Origin: Pleurocapsa sp. MO_226.B13
GTDB lineage: Bacteria; Cyanobacteriota; Cyanobacteriia; Cyanobacteriales; Xenococcaceae
Direction of reading: 5' to 3'
Length of the DNA: 6,362 nt
NCBI GenBank assembly: GCA_030064795.1
Contig: JASJEI010000326.1
Coordinates: 1 to 6,362, forward strand
Shown here: positions 1 through 6,339 of the stretch, in pieces
Layout of the letters: every line of letters begins with the position of its first letter
Numbering within the stretch: position 1 is the first letter of the stretch
Notes under the pieces: model-generated
What the model was told of the DNA's origin: nothing
Database searches by the model: none
What the model saw: only the letters and a program-made list of their open reading frames with translations
Made by a program: the position numbers and the translations under genes

Positions 1-1071
1 TCTCAGGAGAGGGACGTTCCCATTCTCGCTGTCGTAGAGGAGGAAATTTGGCATGCTTTCGAGGAGCCTAGAACATCTCAGTTGCAATCTGGAGAAACCA
101 CGGAAGTATCCCGAAATTATTTAGAAGGCTATCGAGACGCGGTCAATCAGCTAATCGATAAATTGATAGTTACAGAACCAGCAGCCGTAGCCGCAGTAGC
201 AGCTTTGGCTGAAACTGCTGCTACTTGGGGATTACGAGAAACCAGAGTCCTAGAATCGCCTTACAGTGGTTCTGGAATTCGAGTCGCAGTTCTTGATACA
301 GGAATGGATCTAGAGCACCCTGATTTTGTAGGTCGAACAATTGTCAGCAAATCTTTTATTCGAGGAGTAGCTTCGGCACAAGATGGCAACGGTCATGGCA
401 CCCACTGCATCGGAACTGCCTGTGGATCTCTCACTCCTTCAATACTGCCGCGATATGGGATTGCCTATGAATCTGAGATTTATGTAGGAAAAGTGCTGGG
501 TGATGGTGGTAGTGGTTCTTCTTTCGGAATTGTCGAGGGAATTGAATGGGCAATTGAGCAAAACTGCCCGGTGATTTCCATGTCTTTAGGAAGCAATGTA
601 CGCCGAGGTCAACGCTTCGAGCCTTTTTATGAAAGGGTAGGCGATCGCGCTTTAGATGCAGGGTCTCTAATTGTCGCGGCGGCTGGAAATTCGAGTAGAC
701 GACATTTGAGGATTATTAATCCTGTAGGTTCGCCTGCCAATTGTCCCTCTTTTATGGCAGTTGCTGCCCTTGATTCTCGAATGCAAATTGCTCGTTTTTC
801 TGATGCAGGGATTAATCCAGATGGAGGAGAGGTTGATATCGCTGCAGCAGGGGTTGATGTGTACTCTAGTTATCCAATGCCAACTCGCTACGATCGTCTG
901 AATGGTACAAGTATGGCAACTCCTCACGTAGCTGGAATTGCCGCTTTATACGCTCAAGCCACCGGAAGCCGCGGACAAGCTCTGTGGAATCTCTTAATCC
1001 GAAATGCTCGCCGTCTTACCTTACCTAGTCGGGATGTTGGTTCAGGGTTAGTGCAAGCTCCTAGAAGCTAG
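1..1071 (+). CDS. S8 family subtilisin-like serine protease, active type (5' end outside window)
   Basis: The frame is open from the first base, so the gene begins upstream; 356 codons are visible. It encodes a subtilase, an endopeptidase with an Asp-His-Ser triad. Visible: Asp in VLDTGMD (codon at 295), His in GNGHGTHCIGT (394), oxyanion Asn in AAAGNSS (688) and nucleophile Ser in NGTSMATPHVAG (910), all in canonical order and context. Before the catalytic domain lie the end of a propeptide-like segment (around PILAV) and a helical stretch with YLEGYRDAVNQLIDKL, both matched in the next gene. No signal peptide or membrane segment is visible, though the true N-terminus is missing. It ends SGLVQAPRS and is followed by a hairpin terminator. 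The paralogue downstream is roughly two-thirds identical over the catalytic domain, so the pair arose by tandem duplication. The family call is secure; the substrate is unknown. Confidence 0.93.
   Translation, partial: SQERDVPILAVVEEEIWHAFEEPRTSQLQSGETTEVSRNYLEGYRDAVNQLIDKLIVTEPAAVAAVAALAETAATWGLRETRVLESPYSGSGIRVAVLDTGMDLEHPDFVGRTIVSKSFIRGVASAQDGNGHGTHCIGTACGSLTPSILPRYGIAYESEIYVGKVLGDGGSGSSFGIVEGIEWAIEQNCPVISMSLGSNVRRGQRFEPFYERVGDRALDAGSLIVAAAGNSSRRHLRIINPVGSPANCPSFMAVAALDSRMQIARFSDAGINPDGGEVDIAAAGVDVYSSYPMPTRYDRLNGTSMATPHVAGIAALYAQATGSRGQALWNLLIRNARRLTLPSRDVGSGLVQAPRS
641..648. repeat. HIP1 octamer GCGATCGC
   Basis: A perfect GCGATCGC palindrome inside the first protease gene. This octamer is strongly over-represented in many cyanobacterial genomes, and it supports a cyanobacterial host together with the second copy at 6138. 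Confidence 0.8.
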
Positions 1072-1084
1072 GGTAAAAATCTTA

Positions 1085-1125
1085 GAAAGAAAGACTGCCG
1101 CAATGCTCCTGGCAGTCTTTTCTTC
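1085..1125 (+). terminator. Rho-independent terminator between the two subtilase genes
   Basis: The arms AAAGACTGCC (1090-1099) and GGCAGTCTTT (1111-1120) form a perfect 10-bp stem around an 11-nt loop. The lower stem extends with a G-T wobble and a mismatch. The 3' arm runs into TTTTCTT, giving the U-rich tail. It sits 18 nt after the stop of the active protease. Only 28 nt separate its end from the next start codon, which leaves no room for a separate promoter after it. The second gene is therefore either read through at reduced level or transcribed from a promoter overlapping the hairpin or inside the first gene. Confidence 0.82.
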
Positions 1126-1148
1126 CCGTATAGACAAGGGAGAAATTT

Positions 1149-2513
1149 ATGTTGACAACAACAGAAACAACAGGGAGATGTTTAGTTCTCTTAGATAAAG
1201 ACAACATTGATAACAGCATCAAACTCATTCGTCAAAACGTTGAACTGAGTGACTCCTGCCAGATAGCTAGTACAGCAACTACTCAAGCAGGAGCACTAGA
1301 GGAAGCTCAAGCTCGTCAAGCCGATATTATCATCCTTGATAAGCTGGGAATTGCTCTAGTAAATCAGGAGTTAGATCGTCAAAAAACTCACTCTTTAATC
1401 GCAACAAGTCAAGATAGCTCTACTCCAATTCTTGCTGTTAAACCCGAGCAGATATTTCAAGCAGAAGAACCGATAATTGCTATGCCACCTTCTTCACTGG
1501 GAAGCTCCTGTGAAGATTACTTAAAAGGATATCGAGATGGGGTAGTTACTCTAGTAGATCAACTTCTATCACAACAAATCCCATCTGCTGAAGCGACATT
1601 TGAGGCACCTAAATACTTATCCCAGTCCTCGCTAGTTGCTGCCAGTATATCCTTTGACGAGTCAGAAGCAACTTGGGGACTCCAGGTAACGGGAGTGGTT
1701 AATTCTCAATATAGCGGTCGAGGTATCAAAGTTGCCATTATTGACTCAGGGCTGGATTTCAACCACCCTGATTTTGTAGGGCGTTCCATTGTTAGCAAGT
1801 CTTTTATTCCTGGAGTAGCCAATGCGCAGGATGGTTCTGGTTCAGGAACTTACAATACTGGAATTGTCTGTGGCCCTCTCCGTCCTGAGATTCTGCCGCG
1901 ATACGGAATTGCTTACGAGTCGGATATTTATATCGCCAAAGTACTTGGTGATAATGGTAGTGGCTCTACTTTCAGTATTGTGGAGGGGATTGAATGGGCA
2001 ATTAGTCAGGGATGTTCTGTGATTGATTTACCGCTAGGTTCTCCTGTGAGGCGTGGTCAAAACTTCATGCCATTTTATGAAGCAATTGCCAGTCGAGCTT
2101 TACAAGAGGGGGTACTTATTATTTCTGCCGTTGGCAATGATAGTCAGCGACCCTTGAGGATAAATCCTGTCAATTCTCCTGCCAATTGCCCTTCAATCAT
2201 GGCAGTGGGGGCTATTGATCCTCAATTAACTATTGCTCGGTTCTCTAATGCTGGCATTAATCCAGATGGAGGAAAAGTTGACCTAGTAGCTCCTGGAGTA
2301 GATGTTTATTCTACTCATCCTATGCCAAACAAATATACGAGACAAAGTGGGACAGCCCGAACAGCCTCTTTTGTTGCAGGAATTGCCGCACTCTATGCTG
2401 AGGCTTATCCAGAAGCCAGAGGAGAAGCTCTTTGGAGTCTTTTAACCCGTAATGCTCGCCGTCTTAACTTGCCAAGTCGGGATGTGGGCTTAGGTTTAGT
2501 TCAGGCTCCTTAG
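1149..2513 (+). CDS. S8 subtilase-like pseudoprotease (catalytic His and Ser replaced)
   Basis: A 454-residue protein beginning at ATG, with an AAGGGAGA ribosome binding site (1136-1143) about 5 nt upstream. Residues 10-100 look like an I9/propeptide-type domain (CLVLLDKDN, then ILDKLGIALV). Residues 121-150 hold the YLKGYRDGVVTLVDQLL helix, and 165-454 the subtilase fold. Triad Asp199 (AIIDSGLD) and oxyanion Asn330 (AVGND) are kept. The HGTH motif of the neighbour has become SGTY, so the catalytic His is Ser232. GTSMATPH has become GTARTASF, so the nucleophile is Ala403. The rest of the fold, including the closing LPSRDVG motif, is well conserved with the active paralogue upstream and the frame is intact, so it is a maintained gene rather than a wreck. 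It should fold but not hydrolyse peptides by the normal mechanism. A decoy, substrate-binding or regulatory role is inference. Confidence 0.92.
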   Translation: MLTTTETTGRCLVLLDKDNIDNSIKLIRQNVELSDSCQIASTATTQAGALEEAQARQADIIILDKLGIALVNQELDRQKTHSLIATSQDSSTPILAVKPEQIFQAEEPIIAMPPSSLGSSCEDYLKGYRDGVVTLVDQLLSQQIPSAEATFEAPKYLSQSSLVAASISFDESEATWGLQVTGVVNSQYSGRGIKVAIIDSGLDFNHPDFVGRSIVSKSFIPGVANAQDGSGSGTYNTGIVCGPLRPEILPRYGIAYESDIYIAKVLGDNGSGSTFSIVEGIEWAISQGCSVIDLPLGSPVRRGQNFMPFYEAIASRALQEGVLIISAVGNDSQRPLRINPVNSPANCPSIMAVGAIDPQLTIARFSNAGINPDGGKVDLVAPGVDVYSTHPMPNKYTRQSGTARTASFVAGIAALYAEAYPEARGEALWSLLTRNARRLNLPSRDVGLGLVQAP

Positions 2514-2603
2514 AGGCACGATAATATTATATCCTTGGGTTTCGAAGTAGACGCGGTTTAGTTATCATGTAAATAGAAAGTCTTGAAAGGTCAGGTTAAC
2601 TTT

Positions 2604-2828
2604 ATGTCTGATGTAAAGCGATATCTAGTGATGGTGGACAAACAAAACCGAGACAAATTGCCAGAAATGGCAGAACGACTACATTCAGTCGGATGTCAAG
2701 TTGAGCGGATGATGGATAAGTTAGGGATTGTTGCTGTTTCCGTCGAAGCTGACAAGATTAACGAACTCAATCAAGTTGAGGGCGTTGCTGATGTAACGTC
2801 AGGAGACGAAGAATTCCACGCTATATAG
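2604..2828 (+). CDS. Small propeptide-like (inhibitor I9-like) protein, 74 residues
   Basis: The start is ATG 2604 (MSDVKRYLVMVDKQ), preferred over TTG 2583 because CAGG lies 8 nt before the ATG and homology begins right after it. The pattern is strand (RYLVMVDK), helix (PEMAERLHSVG), strand (QVERMMDKLG), strand (IVAVSVE), helix (KINELNQVEG) and a final strand (VADVTSGDEE). This is the ferredoxin-like layout of subtilisin propeptides and stand-alone I9 inhibitors. The same framework appears in the N-terminal domain of the pseudoprotease upstream (LVLLDKDN, LDKLGIALV). It lies 90 nt after that gene on the same strand. In the I9 family such proteins act as intramolecular chaperones or inhibitors, with the C-terminal tail entering the active-site groove. 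Binding to the neighbouring protease is inference. A chance resemblance is unlikely, but the sequence is short. Confidence 0.8.
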   Translation: MSDVKRYLVMVDKQNRDKLPEMAERLHSVGCQVERMMDKLGIVAVSVEADKINELNQVEGVADVTSGDEEFHAI

Positions 2829-2889
2829 CAAGCGATCTTGGTAATTCATCAAGCGGTCTACTATAAGCAGTTTACCATATTGCTGAATT

Positions 2890-3717
2890 CTAATTTGGTA
2901 TCACAATCGACCCCACGAACAACAAAGTTTCTGTCTGATTGTCTCTAACAACACAGAAAAAGGGACGGTCAACTACCATATTAAATATGTCTAATGGTAA
3001 ACTCGTAATCCCTATATCAACAGAAGTCGCCGCCGCCGCTTCAGTACCTTCTTCGTTGACTTCTACAAATGTTCTATGTTTGACATTATTAATAGCAACC
3101 CGAACATTTGAGAGTTTTGGAGAAACTGCAAACATATTGGAAAAGTTAGCCCGTCCCCTGTCAAAAACGATCTCCATGCCCAGAGCTTTGAGGACATCAT
3201 TTAGGATGATTTCATACTCTAGCTTAAAGCGGGGGAGACGAATCAAACCTTCTCTATTTTTAAACTGGCTTATCCACTGTCTCCAGTTTTTTACATCTAG
3301 ATTTTGGTAGAAAGTTTCAAGGCTAACTCCTTCCTTAGGCAGGAAGATATACATACTTAGCCGCCCCTCCCCATAGGGCAAGCTGATGGCTTGAAATAAA
3401 TTGCTTTCGTAGTATGGGTAGTTACCCCGCCTGGACATCATAGGGTGAGGCTTCTGAGTTCCATCCGGTAAGTTAAAGGGAAAATCTTTAGTATCTTCTT
3501 TCGCAAAGGGTGTTGTCCAGTTTCCCTTAAAGTAGATAGCATTGAGCAAAAACATTATTGCATCAGGAGAAACTCGCTCAATAATTTTGTCTATTTTTCC
3601 ATTAGTATTCTGCTTAATCCAATTGTTGATAACAGAGGATGCACTAGGGTCATCGAAGTTCAGCGTCTTTACATTGGCTCTATAAGATTCCCTAATTCTC
3701 CTCCTAAGAAACACCAT
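2890..3717 (-). pseudogene. Serpin, N-terminally truncated
   Basis: A 275-codon frame covers the C-terminal two-thirds of a serpin, a suicide inhibitor of serine or cysteine proteases. Seen in order: VINNWIKQNTNGKIDKI (residues 29-45), the shutter-region block LLNAIYFKGNW (57-67), LPRFKLEYE (161-169), hinge EEGTEAAAAT (222-231), the reactive-centre loop to about 240, then RPFFCVVRD and the closing FVGSIVIPN. Counting 17 residues from the hinge Glu puts P1-P1' at Thr238-Ser239, an approximate assignment. The small-residue hinge is that of inhibitory serpins. Full-length serpins are about 370-400 residues, so some 130-150 N-terminal residues (helices A to about E) are missing. No matching sequence occurs in any frame upstream to 3840. 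ATG 3717 has no ribosome binding site and in-frame stops lie just before it. It faces the protease cluster convergently with a 61-nt gap. Probably non-functional, though its loop is intact. Confidence 0.88.
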
Positions 3718-3732
3718 TGTTACTGGGGTTGA

Positions 3733-4063
3733 GCTACTAGTTCAAAACCCAAGGAGAGTGCCTTTAGTTCAAATGAGCTAAGAACCTCCAAGTATTACTC
3801 GAATGAGGATCATTGGTTTTTTACTTTGCCCACTTCTTATCTCGATTCAGAAATAACTGGTAATTTAAATATTTTATTGCAGTATAAGGACAACCCTCAG
3901 CAGTTCTATTTTCTAAAAATACCGTTTTCATTTTTTAGGGATAATAAGATTCGATGTTCGTACTAGTGGGGATAAATTTGATCTTCATTTATCTGCTAAG
4001 CAAGAAAACTGGCTAGTTTGTAAAAGAAGCAATGAAGTATGCTTTCGTGAATTTGAGCAATAA
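3733..4063 (+). pseudogene. Broken gene of unknown function, 5'-truncated and frameshifted
   Basis: Two plus-strand frames join into one plausible protein C-terminus. The first runs from 3733, after the in-frame TGA at 3730, to TAG 3964 and reads SKYYSNEDHWFFTLPTSYLD, then LLQYKDNPQQFYFLKIPFSFFRDN. The second continues to TAA 4061 with RFDVRTSGDKFDLHLSAKQ, then ENWLVCKRSNEVCFREFEQ. The switch lies between 3917 and 3963, possibly at the T-run 3931-3936 or near AATAATAAG. Composition (aromatics, charged residues, few rare codons) looks like real protein, and nothing competes on the minus strand. No start codon or ribosome binding site is found at the left edge, where the truncated serpin begins on the other strand. 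I do not recognise the family; no function is offered. Confidence 0.6.
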
Positions 4064-4100
4064 ATGTTCTAACAAGACAATTTCAAGCATCTGCACCCTA

Positions 4101-4120
4101 CATCACCATCATCATCATCA
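4101..4120. repeat. CAT microsatellite
   Basis: Six to seven near-perfect CAT units (CATCACCATCATCATCATCA). A plus-strand reading would give six histidines in a row, but the surrounding frame has no other coding character, so this is best read as a simple-sequence tract in non-coding DNA. Confidence 0.7.
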
Positions 4121-4124
4121 AATC

Positions 4125-4205
4125 TGTGGTACAAACTCCCAATATTTTCTACCACAAGCAAGTAACACCATACCAATGCTTTCAAGCACCTTGTGGTACA
4201 AACTC
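4125..4205. repeat. 14-bp direct repeat flanking an inverted repeat, at the IS edge
   Basis: TGTGGTACAAACTC occurs at 4125-4138 and again at 4192-4205, a period of 67 bp. Between them TACCACAAG (4150-4158) is the exact reverse complement of CTTGTGGTA (4190-4198), which overlaps the second direct copy. The second copy ends one base before the left inverted repeat of the insertion sequence. It could be a remnant of an older intergenic repeat family or a second mobile element boundary; the sequence alone does not decide. Confidence 0.65.
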
Positions 4206-4206
4206 G

Positions 4207-4232
4207 ACTCACGGTTCGCTTAAATCAAAAAT
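4207..4232 (+). repeat. Terminal inverted repeat of the IS, left
   Basis: A 26-bp sequence starting ACTCACGGTTCGCTTAAATC. It is the exact reverse complement of 5902-5927. It lies on the downstream side of the transposase, about 95 bp beyond its stop codon. Confidence 0.92.
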
Positions 4233-4326
4233 ACTTAAGAAAATAAAGACGCTCAAATCAATTAACAGCAACCATTTGAGAGATTGGAGTCAATCAGGAA
4301 CTAACTGAGGAACAAGATAAATCGAT

Positions 4327-5832
4327 TCAGGAATTTTCATGACTATTTAAAATCTGTCTTTGAAGAGAGTTCAAAGAACTTAATTCAATAGAGCCGTCAG
4401 GATAAAGATATAAAGTTAAATCAGAAAAAGCAGCTAACAACTGTTCGGTGGTGGGACGAGAAGTACTGCGTTTGGGATTCCCTGAATAAAGTCCGGGGAG
4501 AGATTGCTTTAATTGAGATAGTTGACGACGAACCACAAATTCGATCAAGGTAAATAAAGTCAGAGCGATCGTGAGTAGAAACATCAGTCCTCGAATACGC
4601 TCCTCATCTTGAAAATAGATGGGCAAAGCAGGAAGACGACCTCGTTTAAAACGATGAAACCCTCTTTCAGGCTGCCATTGCTCTCGAGCTTGAGTTAACA
4701 GCTTGCTCCAAAGTAAGACGTTCTGTGGTAGCGTTGGTAACGTATAATCTCCAGCCTGCAATCCTTTGTTGATGGCTAATAGTTGTCTCACAACGTTGAT
4801 AAGTCAAGGAAAGAGTTGTTTGACGAACACGACGAAAAGGACGATTCTTACTACCTCGACCCGCACCTTCATAAACTTTCTGATAACTTATCTTCTTCTC
4901 AATCGAGGTTAGGATCTGCTCGCCGACTCGATAACGTTTCAAAATCTGCTCAACTTTGCGTTGTAGAACTATTTCATCTTGTGGTGGTTTTTGAGCCAGT
5001 TTCTCTAAAGCTAGTTCTGCTTTGCTCAGGCGAGCCGACAAACTTTTGAGTTGACGCTGTTGTAAAGCATAAGAACAGACGACTAACCATCTTTCTGACC
5101 AACGATACCATTGCTGGTTTTCTTGATTCGACCACAAACTACCCAAAGGCACTTCAAAACCCTCCCCAATAGGCTCTTCGGCATCTTCTTCTCTATTGAG
5201 ATAAATTTTTTCCACTGGTGAAGGTGAATCAGCAATCCATTGAGATAATAGTTGGGCACGAGGCTTAACCATCGCGCTTCGGAAAACAGTAAATTCCTCC
5301 TTCATCATTTATCAGTAGATGGACAACTTTTTGAACCAAGTCGGGGCGACGATCTTTGCTGTAACCAAAATTGAGTAGGTTTTCTCCCTCGCTTTTGGGT
5401 TGATGATAGACGCGCTTTACTTGTGGTATCACTCCTGGCTTTGTCTGTTGGTAATTCATGAGCTCTGATTGTTTGTTGACCTAATTTGAGTGCGATGTTT
5501 TCTCCTACTTGTGGTTGAGATGAGCCGATGATACTCAATAAATCTGCTAACCTATCATCTGTAGCATCTTTTTCGACAATACTCCATCCTGTCGCCATTT
5601 CTAGAGTTTTCTGATGTTTTTCCACCCCTGGTTCTACTGCACACAATCGATGATCTGACTGGCTCACCACATAACTTAAAAAGAGAACTGATAGTTGACC
5701 ATAGCTTAATCCTTTTCGATTTCCATGAGGTGATGGCAGTTCTTCGTCAATGATTGAGGCAATTTCCATTTGCTTTAACCAATGGATGATTAGAGGTAGA
5801 TCATCTGCTCGTTCTGAAATTGTTCCTTTCAA
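4327..5832 (-). pseudogene. IS1634-like DDE transposase, multiply frameshifted with internal deletion
   Basis: The N-terminal part (5832 to about 5425) reads DDLPLIIHWLKQMEIASIID, GNRKGLSYGQLSVLFLSYVV and ELPTDKARSDTTS, where the D of DTTS is the first catalytic Asp. The frame then shifts; RVYHQPKSEG, FGYSKDRRPDLVQ follow and jump to GGIYCFP. From comparison with this family about 60-80 residues carrying the second catalytic Asp are missing there, near 5325-5335. A second shift near 5270-5285 leads into VEKIYL, EPIGEGFEVPLGSLW and YQKVYEGAGRGSKNRPF. A third near 4690-4700 reaches QPERGFHRFKRGRLPALPIY, which holds the catalytic Glu, then a hydrophobic helix (FLLTIALTLFTLIEFVV) and the C-terminus. 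The annotated TTG 5832 is nominal: the frame stays open to 5895 without a good start. Clearly non-functional. Confidence 0.9.
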
Positions 5833-5901
5833 AAATATTTGGCTCTCTATTCCTTGGACTTCAATAACAGCATATACTTTAGCTATTTTATTTCCCTAAT
5901 C

Positions 5902-5927
5902 ATTTTTGATTTAAGCGAACCGTGAGT
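5902..5927 (-). repeat. Terminal inverted repeat of the IS, right
   Basis: The exact reverse complement of the left 26-bp repeat. It lies upstream of the transposase, so its inner flank would normally carry the transposase promoter. The 70 bp between the repeat and the nominal start contain no convincing start codon. Confidence 0.92.
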
Positions 5928-6001
5928 ATTAAAAAAAGACACAAAGCATGCGCCTTGCGCCTAATTTATATCGTTATTAGATTGATGTCCTCGAATATTA
6001 C

Positions 6002-6303
6002 CTATTCATCCAGAAAATAAACTTTCTTATGACCCACTCCATCAATACGTTTGTTCCCATATTTAAACCCTAATTTATTTACGAGTACATTATGGATTTT
6101 TCCTCCAATAACCTTCTCTGCGCGTTGACTGGGGCGAGCGATCGCTTTGACTCTGAATACTTTATAACCTCCGCTAATGGACTACCGCTGTCAACATCGC
6201 GAGACTGGAAAAACAATTCATTCAAGTCCTATTCCCAACCATTCCTCAAATATTCATCTCAAAAGCAAGAATGGAAGAAAAGCAGAGAAAAATGAGCTTG
6301 CAT
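6002..6303 (-). pseudogene. Decayed gene of unknown function
   Basis: The best part is an open stretch from 6181 to TAG 6002-6004. It reads YKVFRVKAIARPSQRAEK, VIGGKIHNVLVNKLGFKYGN and KRIDGVGHKKVYFLDE, a basic, well-ordered sequence with protein-like composition. An adjacent frame to its right reads DLNELFFQSRDVDSGSPLAEV and appears to continue it across a shift near 6165-6175. Farther right the same frame has two stops (near 6261 and 6229) with DEYLRNGWE between them, and reaches an ATG at 6303 (MQAHFSLLFFH). No single intact start exists. Reading it as one gene needs one frameshift and two nonsense changes, so it is called a relic. The family is not recognised. The GCGATCGC octamer lies within it. 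Confidence 0.42.
6138..6145. repeat. HIP1 octamer GCGATCGC
   Basis: The second perfect HIP1 palindrome in the window. It lies inside the minus-strand relic, coding there for part of KAIAR. Two perfect copies in 6.4 kb are far more than random expectation for an 8-mer. Confidence 0.8.
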
Positions 6304-6339
6304 CTATTTTTACGCTTGAAAAATCATTTTTTGTAACCG

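Larger units (their letters stand above)
4207..5927 (-). mobile_element. Degenerate IS1634-like insertion sequence
   Basis: A 1721-bp element bounded by perfect 26-bp terminal inverted repeats (4207-4232 and 5902-5927, beginning ACTCACGGTTCGC), with a transposase reading leftwards. The ends are intact while the transposase is broken by frameshifts and an internal deletion, so the element cannot move itself. It could still be moved by an intact relative elsewhere in the genome. Flanks (AACTCG on the left, ATTAAA on the right) show no target-site duplication, which suggests that one flank has been rearranged since insertion. Family assignment rests on the transposase. Confidence 0.88.

Noticed and set aside
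82..84. TTG as the start of the first protease
   Set aside because: The frame is open to base 1 and the residues before it (PILAV and onward) match the paralogue downstream, so the gene starts outside the window.
667..927. Minus-strand open frame inside the first protease
   Set aside because: It is antisense to the well-supported catalytic domain and has no recognisable motif.
2514..2603. Promoter for the small propeptide-like gene
   Set aside because: AT-rich hexamers such as TATCAT at 2563 are present, but no -35 with acceptable spacing could be found.
1..2828. Cyanobactin-type cluster (PatA/PatG proteases with a precursor peptide)
   Set aside because: The subtilases lack the extra domains expected of PatG, and the small protein has a propeptide-like pattern rather than a leader with core cassettes.
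2829..2889. Bidirectional terminator between the small gene and the serpin
   Set aside because: Only 4-bp stems without a T-run are visible.
2939..3310. Plus-strand open frame across the serpin
   Set aside because: It is antisense to the serpin, whose conserved motifs lie on the other strand.
4032..4223. Plus-strand frame with a six-histidine run
   Set aside because: It overlaps the end of the plus-strand relic and runs into the IS end. The histidines come from a CAT microsatellite and there is no ribosome binding site.
4783..5049. Plus-strand frame within the IS
   Set aside because: It is antisense to the transposase, which carries family motifs in that stretch.
6092..6295. Plus-strand 67-residue frame
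   Set aside because: The composition is low quality (Ser/Lys-rich tail), and the minus strand shows a more protein-like reading over the same DNA.
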